Shown here: positions 35,006 to 43,893 of the stretch, piece by piece
Layout of the letters: every line of letters begins with the position of its first letter
Position numbering within the stretch: the first letter of the stretch is position 1
Origin: an uncultured Clostridium sp.
Lineage (GTDB): Bacteria; Bacillota; Clostridia; Lachnospirales; Lachnospiraceae
Assembly: GCA_900549235.1 (NCBI GenBank)
Contig: URNT01000019.1
Location: forward strand, 1 to 64,000
Direction: 5' to 3'
DNA length: 64,000 bases
Translations under genes and position numbers: made by a program
The notes under the pieces: generated by a model
The model's database searches: none
What the model saw: only the letters and a program-made list of their open reading frames with translations
Told to the model about the DNA's origin: nothing

Positions 35006-35056
35006 GGCGCCAGACTATTCCATCTTCTAAGACCTGCCGATGGAATATCTGACGCC
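35006..35056 (-). terminator. Terminator-like hairpin in front of the MATE gene
   Basis: On the minus strand GGCGTCAGATATTCCATC and GATGGAATAGTCTGGCGCC pair almost fully and are followed by TTTCTTTTT. A second hairpin, CCCTTCT/AGAAGGG, lies just upstream at 35061-35084. It may end the decarboxylase operon or act as an attenuator of the MATE gene. Confidence 0.75.
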
Positions 35057-35124
35057 AGTTCCCTTCTACCCGGTGGCAGAAGGGTTGGGATAATTTATTT
35101 TATTTTTTACAAGTTCCGCCCTAT

Positions 35125-35189
35125 GCCGGCTACCATACAAGTCTGCTTATGCAAGCGAGCTTGCAACACAGACTTGTATGATAGTCGGC
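35125..35189. repeat. Long imperfect palindrome after oadA
   Basis: CCGGCTACCATACAAGTCTG and CAGACTTGTATGATAGTCGG pair over 20 bp with one wobble and one mismatch, and an inner GCAAGC/GCTTGC stem extends it. No T run follows, so it is not a simple terminator; it may protect the 3' end or be a small palindromic repeat. Confidence 0.6.
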
Positions 35190-35203
35190 GCACCGCTGGG
35201 TCG

Positions 35204-36616
35204 TTACACTGGGTAAGCCCCGTTCACCTTGTCTGCGGCGGCACTGTCAATCTTGGTCTGCTGTGCCTCACGGTACTGGAAGAACTCTTTTGCTACATTG
35301 GGGAACAGCGCATAGCTGAGGACATCCTCATCCTGCTGCTTCCACTGGGCACATTCCTTCTCGAACTGAGGCAGCTGCGGCGGGATCAGGTCTGCGGGAC
35401 GGCAGGTAATAGGAGTCTCGTCGCCGATGATCTTCTTCTGAACCTCTGCGTTAAATGGCTTTACAGTCTGACCGAATTCACCTAACATGATCTTCTTGGA
35501 TTCCTTTGGAACCATCTTGTAGCGCTCGCCCATCAGTACATTGAGAACGGCCTGGGTTCCTACGATCTGAGAGGACGGAGTTACCAGAGGCGGCTCACCG
35601 AAGTCCTTACGCACTCTCGGGATCTCCTCTAATACCTCACGGTACTTATCCTCCTGTCCGGCCTCCTTTAACTGGCTTACCAGGTTAGAAAGCATACCGC
35701 CCGGAACCTGATACTGAAGAGTCTTGATATTAACGCCCAGAACCTTTGGATTTAACAGACCGCTCTTGATAGCCTCCTCGCGGATGGGCTGGAAGTAATC
35801 TGCGATCTCCGCTAAAAGGGTCTGATCATATCCCGGATCATATGGAGTACCCCTGAAGGTCTCTGCCATCACCTCAGTAGCCGGCTGGCTGGTTCCCAGA
35901 GCCAGAGGAGACATCGCGCAGTCGATGATCTCACAGCCTGCCTCTACTGCCTTTAAGTAGGTCATAGAAGCAACACCGGAGGTGTAATGCGTATGCAGAT
36001 CAATGGGAAGGCTTGTTCCTTCCTTTAAGGCCTGCACCAGCTCTGCTGCCTGGTAAGGAGTCAGAAGGCCTGCCATATCCTTGATACACAGGGAATCAGC
36101 CCCCATATCCTCGATCCTCTTCGCAATATCCTTCCAGTAATCCAGGGTATAAGCATCACCCAGGGTATAGCACAGAGCAATCTGAGCATGTCCCTTCTCC
36201 TTATTCGTTGCCTTTACCGCTGTCTGCAGGTTGCGGATGTCATTTAAACAGTCAAAAATACGGATAATATCAATACCATTCGCAATAGACTTCTGTACGA
36301 AATACTCTACCACATCATCTGCGTAGTGATTATAGCCCAGGATGTTCTGTCCGCGGAACAGCATCTGCAGCTTTGTATTCTTAAAGCCGTCTCTTAACTT
36401 TCTCAGTCTCTCCCATGGATCCTCCTTAAGGAAACGCAGGGAAGCGTCAAAGGTAGCGCCGCCCCAGCACTCAACCGCATGGTAGCCTACCTTGTCCATC
36501 TTGTCGATGATGGGCAGCATCTGCTCCGTAGACATTCTGGTAGCAAGCAAAGACTGGTGGGCGTCGCGCAGGACGGTTTCCACAATCTTTACCGGCTTCT
36601 TCTCTATCTCTGCCAT
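35204..36616 (-). CDS. Oxaloacetate decarboxylase alpha / pyruvate carboxylase subunit B-like carboxyltransferase
   Basis: The enzyme moves the carboxyl of oxaloacetate to biotin. The 470-residue protein starts KIVETVLRDAHQSLLATRM with the metal-binding Asp, has QMLFRGQNILGYNHYADDV, the catalytic Lys in SLCIKDMAGLLTP and the metal histidines in DLHTHYTSG. The C-terminal biotinyl domain of classic OadA is absent; biotin is on a separate protein two genes upstream. It is the last gene of the five-gene operon. In direction it could also make oxaloacetate if paired with a biotin carboxylase, not seen here. Confidence 0.92.
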   Translation of the reverse strand: MAEIEKKPVKIVETVLRDAHQSLLATRMSTEQMLPIIDKMDKVGYHAVECWGGATFDASLRFLKEDPWERLRKLRDGFKNTKLQMLFRGQNILGYNHYADDVVEYFVQKSIANGIDIIRIFDCLNDIRNLQTAVKATNKEKGHAQIALCYTLGDAYTLDYWKDIAKRIEDMGADSLCIKDMAGLLTPYQAAELVQALKEGTSLPIDLHTHYTSGVASMTYLKAVEAGCEIIDCAMSPLALGTSQPATEVMAETFRGTPYDPGYDQTLLAEIADYFQPIREEAIKSGLLNPKVLGVNIKTLQYQVPGGMLSNLVSQLKEAGQEDKYREVLEEIPRVRKDFGEPPLVTPSSQIVGTQAVLNVLMGERYKMVPKESKKIMLGEFGQTVKPFNAEVQKKIIGDETPITCRPADLIPPQLPQFEKECAQWKQQDEDVLSYALFPNVAKEFFQYREAQQTKIDSAAADKVNGAYPV

Positions 36617-36647
36617 AGTTATAATCCTCCTGAAATTTCAACAAATT

Positions 36648-37793
36648 TTATACTCCAAAGATGGCCATAAAGGTACCGGCTGCAACTGCCGTACCGATTA
36701 CGCCTGCTACGTTTGGTCCCATGGCATGCATCAGCAGGAAGTTGGTAGGATCTGCCTCAGCACCAACCTTCTGGGATACACGGGCTGCCATAGGAACAGC
36801 AGATACACCTGCGGAACCGATTAACGGATTGATCTTGCCGCCAGTCAGCTTACACAGGAGCTTTCCTAAGAGAACGCCGCCGATGGTGCCGAAAATAAAT
36901 GCTACCAGTCCCAGGGCAACGATCTTAATGGTAGTTACATTTAAAAATGCCTCCGCGCTGGTAGTCGCTCCTACAGATGTACCCAGCAGGATAACTACGA
37001 TGTACATCAGCGCGTTGGAAGCCGTGTCAGCCAGCTGCTTTACAACGCCGCTCTCACGGAACAGGTTTCCGAGCATCAGCATACCTACTAAGGGAGCGGT
37101 AGAAGGCAGGATCAGACACACAACAATGGTAACGATGATGGGGAATAAAATCTTCTCCAGCTTGGATACCGGACGGAGCTGCTCCATCTTGATCTTGCGC
37201 TCCTTCTCTGTTGTAAGCAGCTTCATAAACGGCGGCTGGATGATCGGCACCAGAGCCATATAAGAATAGGCTGCTACCGCAATGGGACCCATGATCTGGG
37301 TCTGTCCCAGCTTACTGCACAGGAACAGGGAGGTAGGACCGTCCGCACCGCCAATGATGGAAATAGCAGCTGCCTCCATACCGGAGAATCCCAGAAGGAT
37401 TGCCAGGAAATAAGCAGCATAGATACCAAGCTGTGCGGCAGCGCCCATCAGGAAGCTGATGGGATTGGCGATCAGGGGGCCAAAGTCTGTCATGGCGCCT
37501 ACGCCCAGGAAGATAAGGGAAGGTAAAATGCTCCACTCATCCAGCTGGAAGAAATACCACAGGAGTCCGCCTGTGCCATTGGAAGACTGCTCCGGAGAAT
37601 ACATGATGTCCGGATAAATATTTACTAACAGCATACCAAAAGCAATGGGGATCAGCAGCAGCGGCTCAAAGCCCTTGCGGATCGCCAGGTACAAAAATAC
37701 CAGAGCCACTGCGATCATAACATAATTTCCCCAGGTCAGATGAAAAAACGCCATCTGCTGGAGCAGGTTATTAATTAAATTGCCAAAATCCAT
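36648..37793 (-). CDS. Na+-translocating decarboxylase beta subunit
   Basis: The beta subunit decarboxylates carboxybiotin and pumps Na+ outward. The 381-residue hydrophobic protein has IFLGVGAMTDFGPLIANP (with the conserved Asp of the channel), IIGGADGPTSLF and the late SAGVSAVPMAARVSQ and NFLLMHAMGPNVAGVIG, all hallmarks of OadB/MmdB/GcdB. It stands between the biotin carrier and the OadA-type subunit. Confidence 0.95.
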   Translation of the reverse strand: MDFGNLINNLLQQMAFFHLTWGNYVMIAVALVFLYLAIRKGFEPLLLIPIAFGMLLVNIYPDIMYSPEQSSNGTGGLLWYFFQLDEWSILPSLIFLGVGAMTDFGPLIANPISFLMGAAAQLGIYAAYFLAILLGFSGMEAAAISIIGGADGPTSLFLCSKLGQTQIMGPIAVAAYSYMALVPIIQPPFMKLLTTEKERKIKMEQLRPVSKLEKILFPIIVTIVVCLILPSTAPLVGMLMLGNLFRESGVVKQLADTASNALMYIVVILLGTSVGATTSAEAFLNVTTIKIVALGLVAFIFGTIGGVLLGKLLCKLTGGKINPLIGSAGVSAVPMAARVSQKVGAEADPTNFLLMHAMGPNVAGVIGTAVAAGTFMAIFGV

Positions 37794-37845
37794 AATGTTC
37801 CCTCCATACGATGAATTCCGTATTGATACGGCTTCATCCTTCTGC

Positions 37846-38271
37846 CTAGTTCAGAGTCGCTAAAACCGCACCGGATTCAACAGAGTCACCGCTGGATACA
37901 TTGATGGTAGCAATGGTTCCGTCCTGAGGAGCAACGATGTCATTTTCCATCTTCATAGCCTCAAGAACCAGAACAACCTCGCCCTTCTTAACAGCCTGGC
38001 CTGCTGCTGCCTTTACAGCAACTACCTTGCCTGGCATAGGAGCCGTAACCTTAACTGAGCCTGCTGCGCCTGCTGGAGCGGCTGGTGCTGGAGCGGCTGC
38101 CGGTGCTGCTGGAGCGGGAGCTGGTGCTGCTGGAGCGGGTGCTGCGGCTGGTGCCGGTGCTGCGGCTGGAACAGGAGCGGGGGCCGGTGCTGCGGCCACA
38201 GGAGCGGCTGCACCTTCTTCTACGGTTACTGCATATGCTTTTCCATTTACTGTGATTGTATATGTTTTCAT
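37846..38271 (-). CDS. Biotin carrier protein with Ala/Pro linker
   Basis: The 141-residue protein has a short N-terminal strand region, a flexible Ala/Pro linker of about 45 residues (21-68) and a biotinyl domain ending with EAMKMEND, where Lys107 is the biotin site. This is the gamma/1.3S-type carrier of Na+ decarboxylases. The linker lets biotin travel between carboxyltransferase and membrane pump; here it would serve two carboxyltransferases. Confidence 0.95.
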   Translation of the reverse strand: MKTYTITVNGKAYAVTVEEGAAAPVAAAPAPAPVPAAAPAPAAAPAPAAPAPAPAAPAAAPAPAAPAGAAGSVKVTAPMPGKVVAVKAAAGQAVKKGEVVLVLEAMKMENDIVAPQDGTIATINVSSGDSVESGAVLATLN

Positions 38272-38309
38272 GATATAATTCCTCCTGAAATATTATAACG
38301 GGACATGCC

Positions 38310-39125
38310 CTATCTTCTTGCTGGACCCTGTACACGGCGGATGGAACGAACCACCAGGCCGTTGGAAGGAGTTCCCTCATAGGCTGTAATTGCCGCTGTG
38401 ATCACTGCCACAAGCTCTGTATCATCCATCAGATCCTCAGCTGCCGGTACTGGTACAGGAGCCGGTGCTGCCTGAACCGGTGCAGGTGCTGGGGCCGGAG
38501 CCGGCTTTTCGCCATTTCCCTTCATGCTCTGCTCCCATGCGTGGATGAACTTAAAGCAGGAGATCAGCAGGCTGATAAAGATCAGCACGATAAATACGGT
38601 TCCAAGGCCGATAGCGGCGTAAACAGTGGCTGTCTTTAACAGACCAGATACAGAAGTATCCTCTGCCTCGCCGGTAGTGTGGGCTACGAACTCAGCCTCC
38701 ATGCCGGAGGTCATGTTCAGGTTCATCACATAGTCCATCTTGCCCTCTGCAAATGTAACCGGAATAACCAGAGTATAGCTTCCGTCTGCCAGAAGGACCG
38801 CAGAAGAACCTTCCAGATCAATCTCCTTCAGACTTCCAAGCTCCTCTCTTACAGCCATATGCTCATCAAAAAAGGCCGTCTGCTCCGTATCCTTTTCTTC
38901 TGCTGCCAAAGCCCTGGCTACGATCAGCTGCTCGTCAGACAGTGTCAGCGTCTGTGCTGCCGACTGGATCATGGACTCTGCCATGCCGTCATCCACTGCC
39001 GTCCCCTCCGTGCTGATCCTGGGCTCACTCCCGCTCTCCGTCTCGGCTGCAGAGCAGGCAGACAGGCTCACCAGGCTCACGGCTGCCAGCACCGCTGCTG
39101 CCGTTCGTTTTAATAATCGTCTCAT
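38310..39125 (-). CDS. OadG/MmdD-like delta subunit with lipoprotein signal
   Basis: The 271-residue protein has a lipoprotein-like signal (LAAVSLVSLSAC), an outside domain of about 130 residues, one TM helix (AAIGLGTVFIVLIFISLLIS), an Ala/Pro linker and a C-terminal tail ELVAVITAAITAYEGTPSNG. The TM, linker and tail match the small anchoring subunit of Na+ decarboxylases; the extracytoplasmic domain before it is an added part. It presumably holds the complex together. Confidence 0.82.
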   Translation of the reverse strand: MRRLLKRTAAAVLAAVSLVSLSACSAAETESGSEPRISTEGTAVDDGMAESMIQSAAQTLTLSDEQLIVARALAAEEKDTEQTAFFDEHMAVREELGSLKEIDLEGSSAVLLADGSYTLVIPVTFAEGKMDYVMNLNMTSGMEAEFVAHTTGEAEDTSVSGLLKTATVYAAIGLGTVFIVLIFISLLISCFKFIHAWEQSMKGNGEKPAPAPAPAPVQAAPAPVPVPAAEDLMDDTELVAVITAAITAYEGTPSNGLVVRSIRRVQGPARR

Positions 39126-39142
39126 ATACCTGCCACCTCTCT

Positions 39143-40594
39143 TTAAACCGTACCATGCTTCTTGGAAGGACGATCCTCGCTTTTTGTGAACAGCATTTCA
39201 AAGGCTGCGATCACTCTCTGCCGGGTCTCCTCAGCCTTGATAATATCATCCACATAGCCTCTCTTTGCAGCAGCCACTGCGCTTGACTGCAGGGCTCCGT
39301 ATTCTGCTGCCTTTTCATTGATCAGGGAAACGGCATCCTCTGCTGCCTCGATCTCCTTTGCGTACATGATCTTAACTGCCTCAGAAGGCTCCATCATACC
39401 GATCATGGCCTCTGGCCATGCGTATACGATGTCCGTTCCCAGGCTCTTGCTTCCCATAGCCAGGTAAGCGCTTCCCAGTGCCTGTCCTACAATCACTGTT
39501 ACCTTGGGAACCGTAGCGTTGGCGTAAGCATAGGTCAGACGGGCTGCCGCCTTTGCCATCCTTCTTTCACTGCACATAACTGCCTTGTAACCCTTTACAT
39601 TTACAAGAGTCAGTACAGGAATGCTGAAGGCGTCACAGAAATTAATGAAGTCCACTGCCTTATCACAACCCTTGCCGGATAATACGGCATCAAAGGTCTC
39701 CTTCTTCTCTCCGTCCTCATAAAGCTCTGTGCGGTTTGCCACACAGCCCACGGTGTTGCCGTTTAAACGGATAAAGCCGGTTACCATAGATGGCTCATGG
39801 GCCTTCTTTACTTCCATGAAAAAGTTATTATCAGAAATGGTGGTCAGAGCCAGAGCCGTATCGCCCGCAAAGCCCTCAAGGCCGGCACACATACGGTTCA
39901 GATCATCCTGGCACTCGCCGTAAGACAGATCATCCTCATTATTTGAAGGTAAAATAGATACCAGTGTACGGATCTGGGAAAGAACAGACGCCTCATCCCC
40001 TGTGAAGTCTGCCAGGCCGGACTCCCTGCTCTGGAAGGCGGCGGTTGAGGTATCACACTTTGCCTTGTAGTTTCCAGTTATGGCATTAGGGGAATTAACA
40101 AACAGCTTCGCAGACGTTTCTTCCATAAAAGTAAAATCAGCCATGCCTGCCGCTACTGCCATGCCGCCGCCGCAGGTGCCGAAAATTGCCATGATCTGCG
40201 GGATCACGCCGGAGGCCATGGTCTGGCTCAGATACAGCTTTCCAAACCCGTCTAACGCGTCGGTTGCCTCCTGAAGGCGAAGGCCCGCGCAGTCCACAAG
40301 ACCGATCACTGGCGCTCCCATCTTCATCGCCATGGAATAAATATTGCAGATCTTCTTTGCATGCATCTCACCCATGGAGCCTCCCAGTACGGACGCATCC
40401 TGGCTGTATACATACACCAGACAGCCGCCTATGGTTCCGTAGCCGGTCACAACGCCGTCGGCCGGTGTTTCCTGCTCAGTCATGTTAAAGTCTGTGTTTC
40501 TGGCTGTGATATACGCCCCGACTTCAACAAAACTGTTCTCATCAAGCAGGGCTGCAATACGGCTGCTTGCTGAAGTTTGTGCTGAATTACTCAT
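39143..40594 (-). CDS. Acyl-CoA carboxyltransferase (methylmalonyl-CoA decarboxylase alpha-like)
   Basis: This crotonase-fold enzyme transfers carboxyl between an acyl-CoA and biotin. The 483-residue protein has VYVYSQDASVLGGSMGEMHAKKI, the oxyanion GTCGGGMAVAAGMADF and the late VIVGQALGSAYLAMGSK, typical of MmdA/PccB. ATG 40594 follows GGAGGACTGG. It heads the operon from a consensus promoter. Substrate (methylmalonyl-, glutaconyl- or malonyl-CoA) cannot be fixed; length is nearer MmdA than the larger GcdA. Confidence 0.9.
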   Translation of the reverse strand: MSNSAQTSASSRIAALLDENSFVEVGAYITARNTDFNMTEQETPADGVVTGYGTIGGCLVYVYSQDASVLGGSMGEMHAKKICNIYSMAMKMGAPVIGLVDCAGLRLQEATDALDGFGKLYLSQTMASGVIPQIMAIFGTCGGGMAVAAGMADFTFMEETSAKLFVNSPNAITGNYKAKCDTSTAAFQSRESGLADFTGDEASVLSQIRTLVSILPSNNEDDLSYGECQDDLNRMCAGLEGFAGDTALALTTISDNNFFMEVKKAHEPSMVTGFIRLNGNTVGCVANRTELYEDGEKKETFDAVLSGKGCDKAVDFINFCDAFSIPVLTLVNVKGYKAVMCSERRMAKAAARLTYAYANATVPKVTVIVGQALGSAYLAMGSKSLGTDIVYAWPEAMIGMMEPSEAVKIMYAKEIEAAEDAVSLINEKAAEYGALQSSAVAAAKRGYVDDIIKAEETRQRVIAAFEMLFTKSEDRPSKKHGTV

Positions 40595-40682
40595 TTTCCA
40601 GTCCTCCATCATTCATAAGTTTATATACGAATACGGAAACCCCCATGATTTCCGCAAAATAGCAGAAAACCTGCCATGTACA

Positions 40683-40711
40683 ATTATAATAATAAAAATG
40701 TCAAATTTCAA
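40683..40711 (-). promoter_or_regulatory. Promoter of the decarboxylase operon
   Basis: TTGAAA (40706-40711) and TATAAT (40683-40688), spacer 17 bp, minus strand, about 90 bp before the first gene. Confidence 0.7.
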
Positions 40712-40792
40712 GCCATTTTCATGTAAAAGGTGAAAAAATTAACAAATTTTAAGGTTAGGACTCATTCAATAGCACCAAATGAAAAAGAAACA

Positions 40793-40825
40793 GCCTCCCC
40801 TGCCATTATTCCGGCAGCAGAAGGC
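40793..40825 (-). terminator. Terminator of the fumarase operon
   Basis: On the minus strand GCCTTCTGCTGCC and GGCAGGGGAGGC pair (one bulge) and are followed by TTTCTTTTTC. Confidence 0.7.
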
Positions 40826-40847
40826 CCTTCTTTATATATATGGCAGG

Positions 40848-41474
40848 TTATTTGATAAAGCTTACATGCCTGCAGATCTCCTGGATAGCCTTTTCCTTCC
40901 TTTCATTAAAGACCACCTTATTCTCCTCAAACAGGTTCCTTCCCTCTGTGTCAATGGACACGATAAGAGGCCCCAGCTCCTTCACCCGGCAGTTCCATAA
41001 GGTCTCCGGCATCCCCAGATCCCTCCACTCGGCCCGGCAGATCTCCTCCACCGCAGTCGCTGCCACCACCGCGTTGCCGGCTGGGAATACACAGTGAATA
41101 GCCTTAAAATTTTTGCAGGCATACTCTGTATTGGGGCCCATTCCGCCTTTTCCGATGATCACCTTCACACCGGTCTGCTCTACAAATTCCTTTTCAAATT
41201 TCTCCATCCGCATACTGGTGGTAGGCCCGATGGACACCATCTCAAATTTATCATCCTCCAGAGGCCGGATGATGGGGCCTGCGTGGAAAATGGCATTGCC
41301 CCTCACATCTACAGGAAGCTCCCTGCCCCCCTCAACCAGACGCCTGTGGGCTACATCCCTGCAGGTAGTCATGCTTCCGTTCAGATAAACAATATCTCCG
41401 ATCTTCAGTCCCTCCAGATCCGCGTCGCTGACCGGTGTTGTAAGTATTTTCTTTCCATCCTTGATTTCCAGCAT
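40848..41474 (-). CDS. Class I fumarase / L-tartrate dehydratase beta subunit
   Basis: The 208-residue protein is the C-terminal swivelling part of Fe-S hydro-lyases: GDIVYLNGSMTTCRDVAHRR, IFHAGPIIRP, ISIGPTTSMRME-type 'VSIGPTTSMRMEKFEKEF' and IIGKGGMG. It overlaps the alpha gene by one base. Two-subunit enzymes of this size act on fumarate/malate or on L-tartrate; sequence by eye cannot separate them. Confidence 0.93.
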   Translation of the reverse strand: MLEIKDGKKILTTPVSDADLEGLKIGDIVYLNGSMTTCRDVAHRRLVEGGRELPVDVRGNAIFHAGPIIRPLEDDKFEMVSIGPTTSMRMEKFEKEFVEQTGVKVIIGKGGMGPNTEYACKNFKAIHCVFPAGNAVVAATAVEEICRAEWRDLGMPETLWNCRVKELGPLIVSIDTEGRNLFEENKVVFNERKEKAIQEICRHVSFIK

Positions 41475-42373
41475 TATAATGTCACCCCCGAATGAGTTGT
41501 AATGGTATAGTTTAAATTCTTATCAAAAACAATATGTCCTCTGCGGTGGGACCAGCAGCCTACATTCACCGCCACGCCGATGGCAGAAGGATGTCTCGCG
41601 CTGTTTTCAATATGTACGCCCATCACAGAATACTTTCCGCCCATACCCTGAGGCCCCAGGCCGATGGCATTGATCCCGTCCTCAAGAAGTCCCTCCATCA
41701 GGGCCGCCCGCTCATTTTCATTGTGGCTGCCCAGAGGGCGCATCAGGGCCTTTTTCGACAGCAGGGCCGCTGTCTCTACAGAGGTAGCCACTCCCACTCC
41801 CACCAGAAGGGGCGGGCAGGCATTCAGGCCGTAGGAGGTCATCACATCCATCACAAAGCGGGTCACTCCCTCGTAGCCGGCTCCCGGCATCAGCACCATG
41901 GCCTTTCCCGGAAGAGTGCAGCCGCCGCCTGCCATATAGGTGTAGATCTCACACTGATCGCTGTCCGGAACAATGTCCCAGAATACGGTAGGCGTTCCCT
42001 TTCCTACATTTTTTCCAGTGTTGTACTCGTCAAAGGTCTCCACACTGTTGTGGCGCAGGGGAGCTTCCTTGGTAGCAATTACCACTGCCTCTTTAAGAAG
42101 GACCTCCAGCTCGCCGATCAATGGAAACTGGCTTCCGCACTTCACCCAGAACTGCAGAACTCCTGTGTCCTGGCAGCAGGGACGGTTTAAGGCCACCGCC
42201 AGCTCCTGGTTTTTCTTCATGGTTGCGTAAATGGTCCTCGACAGAGGACTGTCCTCCTTCTCAGCCAGCTCGTCCAGCTTGGCGATCACATCATCTGGAA
42301 GCTTCTTTCCCACATGGCTTACGAAATTTGCCATATACCGGGTCAGCTTCTGGATCTGTTCCTGTTTGTTCAT
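41474..42373 (-). CDS. Class I fumarase / L-tartrate dehydratase alpha subunit
   Basis: The alpha subunit carries the [4Fe-4S] cluster. The 299-residue protein shows the cysteine contexts RPCCQDTGVLQFWVKCG, GGGCTLPGKAMVL and NACPPLLVGVGVA, plus GPQGMGGKYSVMGVHIE. It follows an SLC13-type carrier by 28 bp and precedes the beta subunit, so substrate is probably imported by that carrier. Confidence 0.94.
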   Translation of the reverse strand: MNKQEQIQKLTRYMANFVSHVGKKLPDDVIAKLDELAEKEDSPLSRTIYATMKKNQELAVALNRPCCQDTGVLQFWVKCGSQFPLIGELEVLLKEAVVIATKEAPLRHNSVETFDEYNTGKNVGKGTPTVFWDIVPDSDQCEIYTYMAGGGCTLPGKAMVLMPGAGYEGVTRFVMDVMTSYGLNACPPLLVGVGVATSVETAALLSKKALMRPLGSHNENERAALMEGLLEDGINAIGLGPQGMGGKYSVMGVHIENSARHPSAIGVAVNVGCWSHRRGHIVFDKNLNYTITTHSGVTL

Positions 42374-42401
42374 AGCAATATGCCTCCTTCATTATTTTCA
42401 A

Positions 42402-43670
42402 TTATGGGAAAAATGGAAATGCAATGGGTAAAATCACCATACTCACTGCAGTTGCAATCAAAATCATAGGCAGGCCCGCCTTTACATAATCCATAAAAGT
42501 GTAGCCTCCGGCCCCCACCACCATGGTATTGGCCGGCATACCGATGGGCGTGGCATAGGCGCAGGAGCCGCCGATAACGCAGGCCATCAGAACCGCTCTT
42601 GGATCTGCTCCCATACTCTGGGCTATGGAAAGGCAGATAGGCACCATCAGGGCCGTAGTGGCTGTATTTGACATGAAATTCGTCATCACACAGCACAGCA
42701 TAAATACGACAAAGGTCAATATATAAGGAGAAGGATCCGCGCCTAAAGCTCCCATCACTCCTGCAGCGATCTGCTCTCCCGCTCCAGTGGCCTCCAGGGC
42801 CTCCGCCAGAGACAGGGTTCCTCCAAATAGGAAGATGGTCTTTAGATCAATGGACCGCAGGGCATCCTTCTCAGAGATCACTCCCGTAAGGATCAGGGCC
42901 AGAGCGCCCACGCAGCCGGATATATGTAAGGGGATGCCGATCTGTGACTCAAAGATCATAGCCAGCAGAGTCAGCACCAGAATCACCAGAGACAGGGTCT
43001 GCTTCCACACCGGCACATGGTCAAAGCTCTCCGCCAGTCCGGCACTGTCTCCATCCTCTGCCGGCTTCTTATCCGGCAGCAGGCGGTAGCCGATGGTGGC
43101 ATAAAACAGGATGCCGCATAAAAGCACCGGAAGCCCCACCACTCCATACTCAAAGAATCCAAAGGACAGCCCCATCTCCCCCAGGGCGCTCTGGGCGATC
43201 AGGTTGCCTGGCGCTCCGATGAGAGAAAGATTTCCTCCCATAGCCGCCGCAAATACCAGCGGCATCAAAAGCCTTGACCTGGAATATCCCGACTTGGCAG
43301 CAATCCCGATGACCACCGGGATCAGCACCGCCGCAGTTCCTGTATTGGACAGAAATCCGCTCATCAGTCCCACGATGGTCATAATCGCTGCAATAAGCAT
43401 CCGCTCCGTTTTGGCGAACCGTGTTACGATCCCTCCGATCCGGTTGGCCATACCTGTCTGGAAAAATGCCTCTCCCACAATAAACATAGCTACAAACAGG
43501 ATCACATTTGTGTCAGTAAAGCCTGCAAAGGCGGCGGATGTATCCAGTACCCCAGTGACCACCAGCCCCACACAGACGATCATGGATGTAACGCCGAGAG
43601 GTATCTTCTCCAGGACGAACATGATCACTGCGAATCCAAGAAACAGCAGTGTAATTGTTGACGAACTCAT
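42402..43670 (-). CDS. SLC13/DASS-type dicarboxylate carrier
   Basis: The 422-residue protein has about eleven TM segments and two SNT signatures: GFLSNTGTAAVLIPV and NFMSNTATTALMVPI, the Na+/carboxylate-binding clamp of the DASS family. ATG 43670 follows AAGGAGGG. Relatives move succinate, malate, citrate, tartrate or other anions. Operon partners (fumarase/tartrate dehydratase) favour a C4-dicarboxylate. Confidence 0.9.
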   Translation of the reverse strand: MSSSTITLLFLGFAVIMFVLEKIPLGVTSMIVCVGLVVTGVLDTSAAFAGFTDTNVILFVAMFIVGEAFFQTGMANRIGGIVTRFAKTERMLIAAIMTIVGLMSGFLSNTGTAAVLIPVVIGIAAKSGYSRSRLLMPLVFAAAMGGNLSLIGAPGNLIAQSALGEMGLSFGFFEYGVVGLPVLLCGILFYATIGYRLLPDKKPAEDGDSAGLAESFDHVPVWKQTLSLVILVLTLLAMIFESQIGIPLHISGCVGALALILTGVISEKDALRSIDLKTIFLFGGTLSLAEALEATGAGEQIAAGVMGALGADPSPYILTFVVFMLCCVMTNFMSNTATTALMVPICLSIAQSMGADPRAVLMACVIGGSCAYATPIGMPANTMVVGAGGYTFMDYVKAGLPMILIATAVSMVILPIAFPFFP

Positions 43671-43814
43671 AAATTCCCTCCTTGAACACATGGTTTGAAT
43701 CAATACATCATCCCCCGGGACTGTCCTCTGATAAAATCTCATTCTGATATTTTATCTTTGATATTTAATATATGATAATGTATCCATTTCTTGATTAGAG
43801 AATAAAATAAAAAA

Positions 43815-43847
43815 CCGAATCTGTCAATAGAGTTTTGACAGATTCGG
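43815..43847 (-). terminator. Terminator of the lysC-gntR operon
   Basis: A perfect 13-bp stem (43815-43827 with 43835-43847) has a seven-base loop and is followed on the minus strand by TTTTTTATTTTATT. Confidence 0.85.
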
Positions 43848-43893
43848 CACTTTGTATCAATAAGCGTATTTATTTTGTACAGTTTCCACAAAA

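Noticed and set aside
37999..38215. Repetitive GCTGGTGCTG-type DNA
   Set aside because: It encodes the Ala/Pro linker of the biotin carrier, not an independent repeat array or CRISPR.
37937..38278. Long Ala/Gly-rich frame antisense to the biotin carrier
   Set aside because: It is the complement of the Ala/Pro linker and has no ribosome site.
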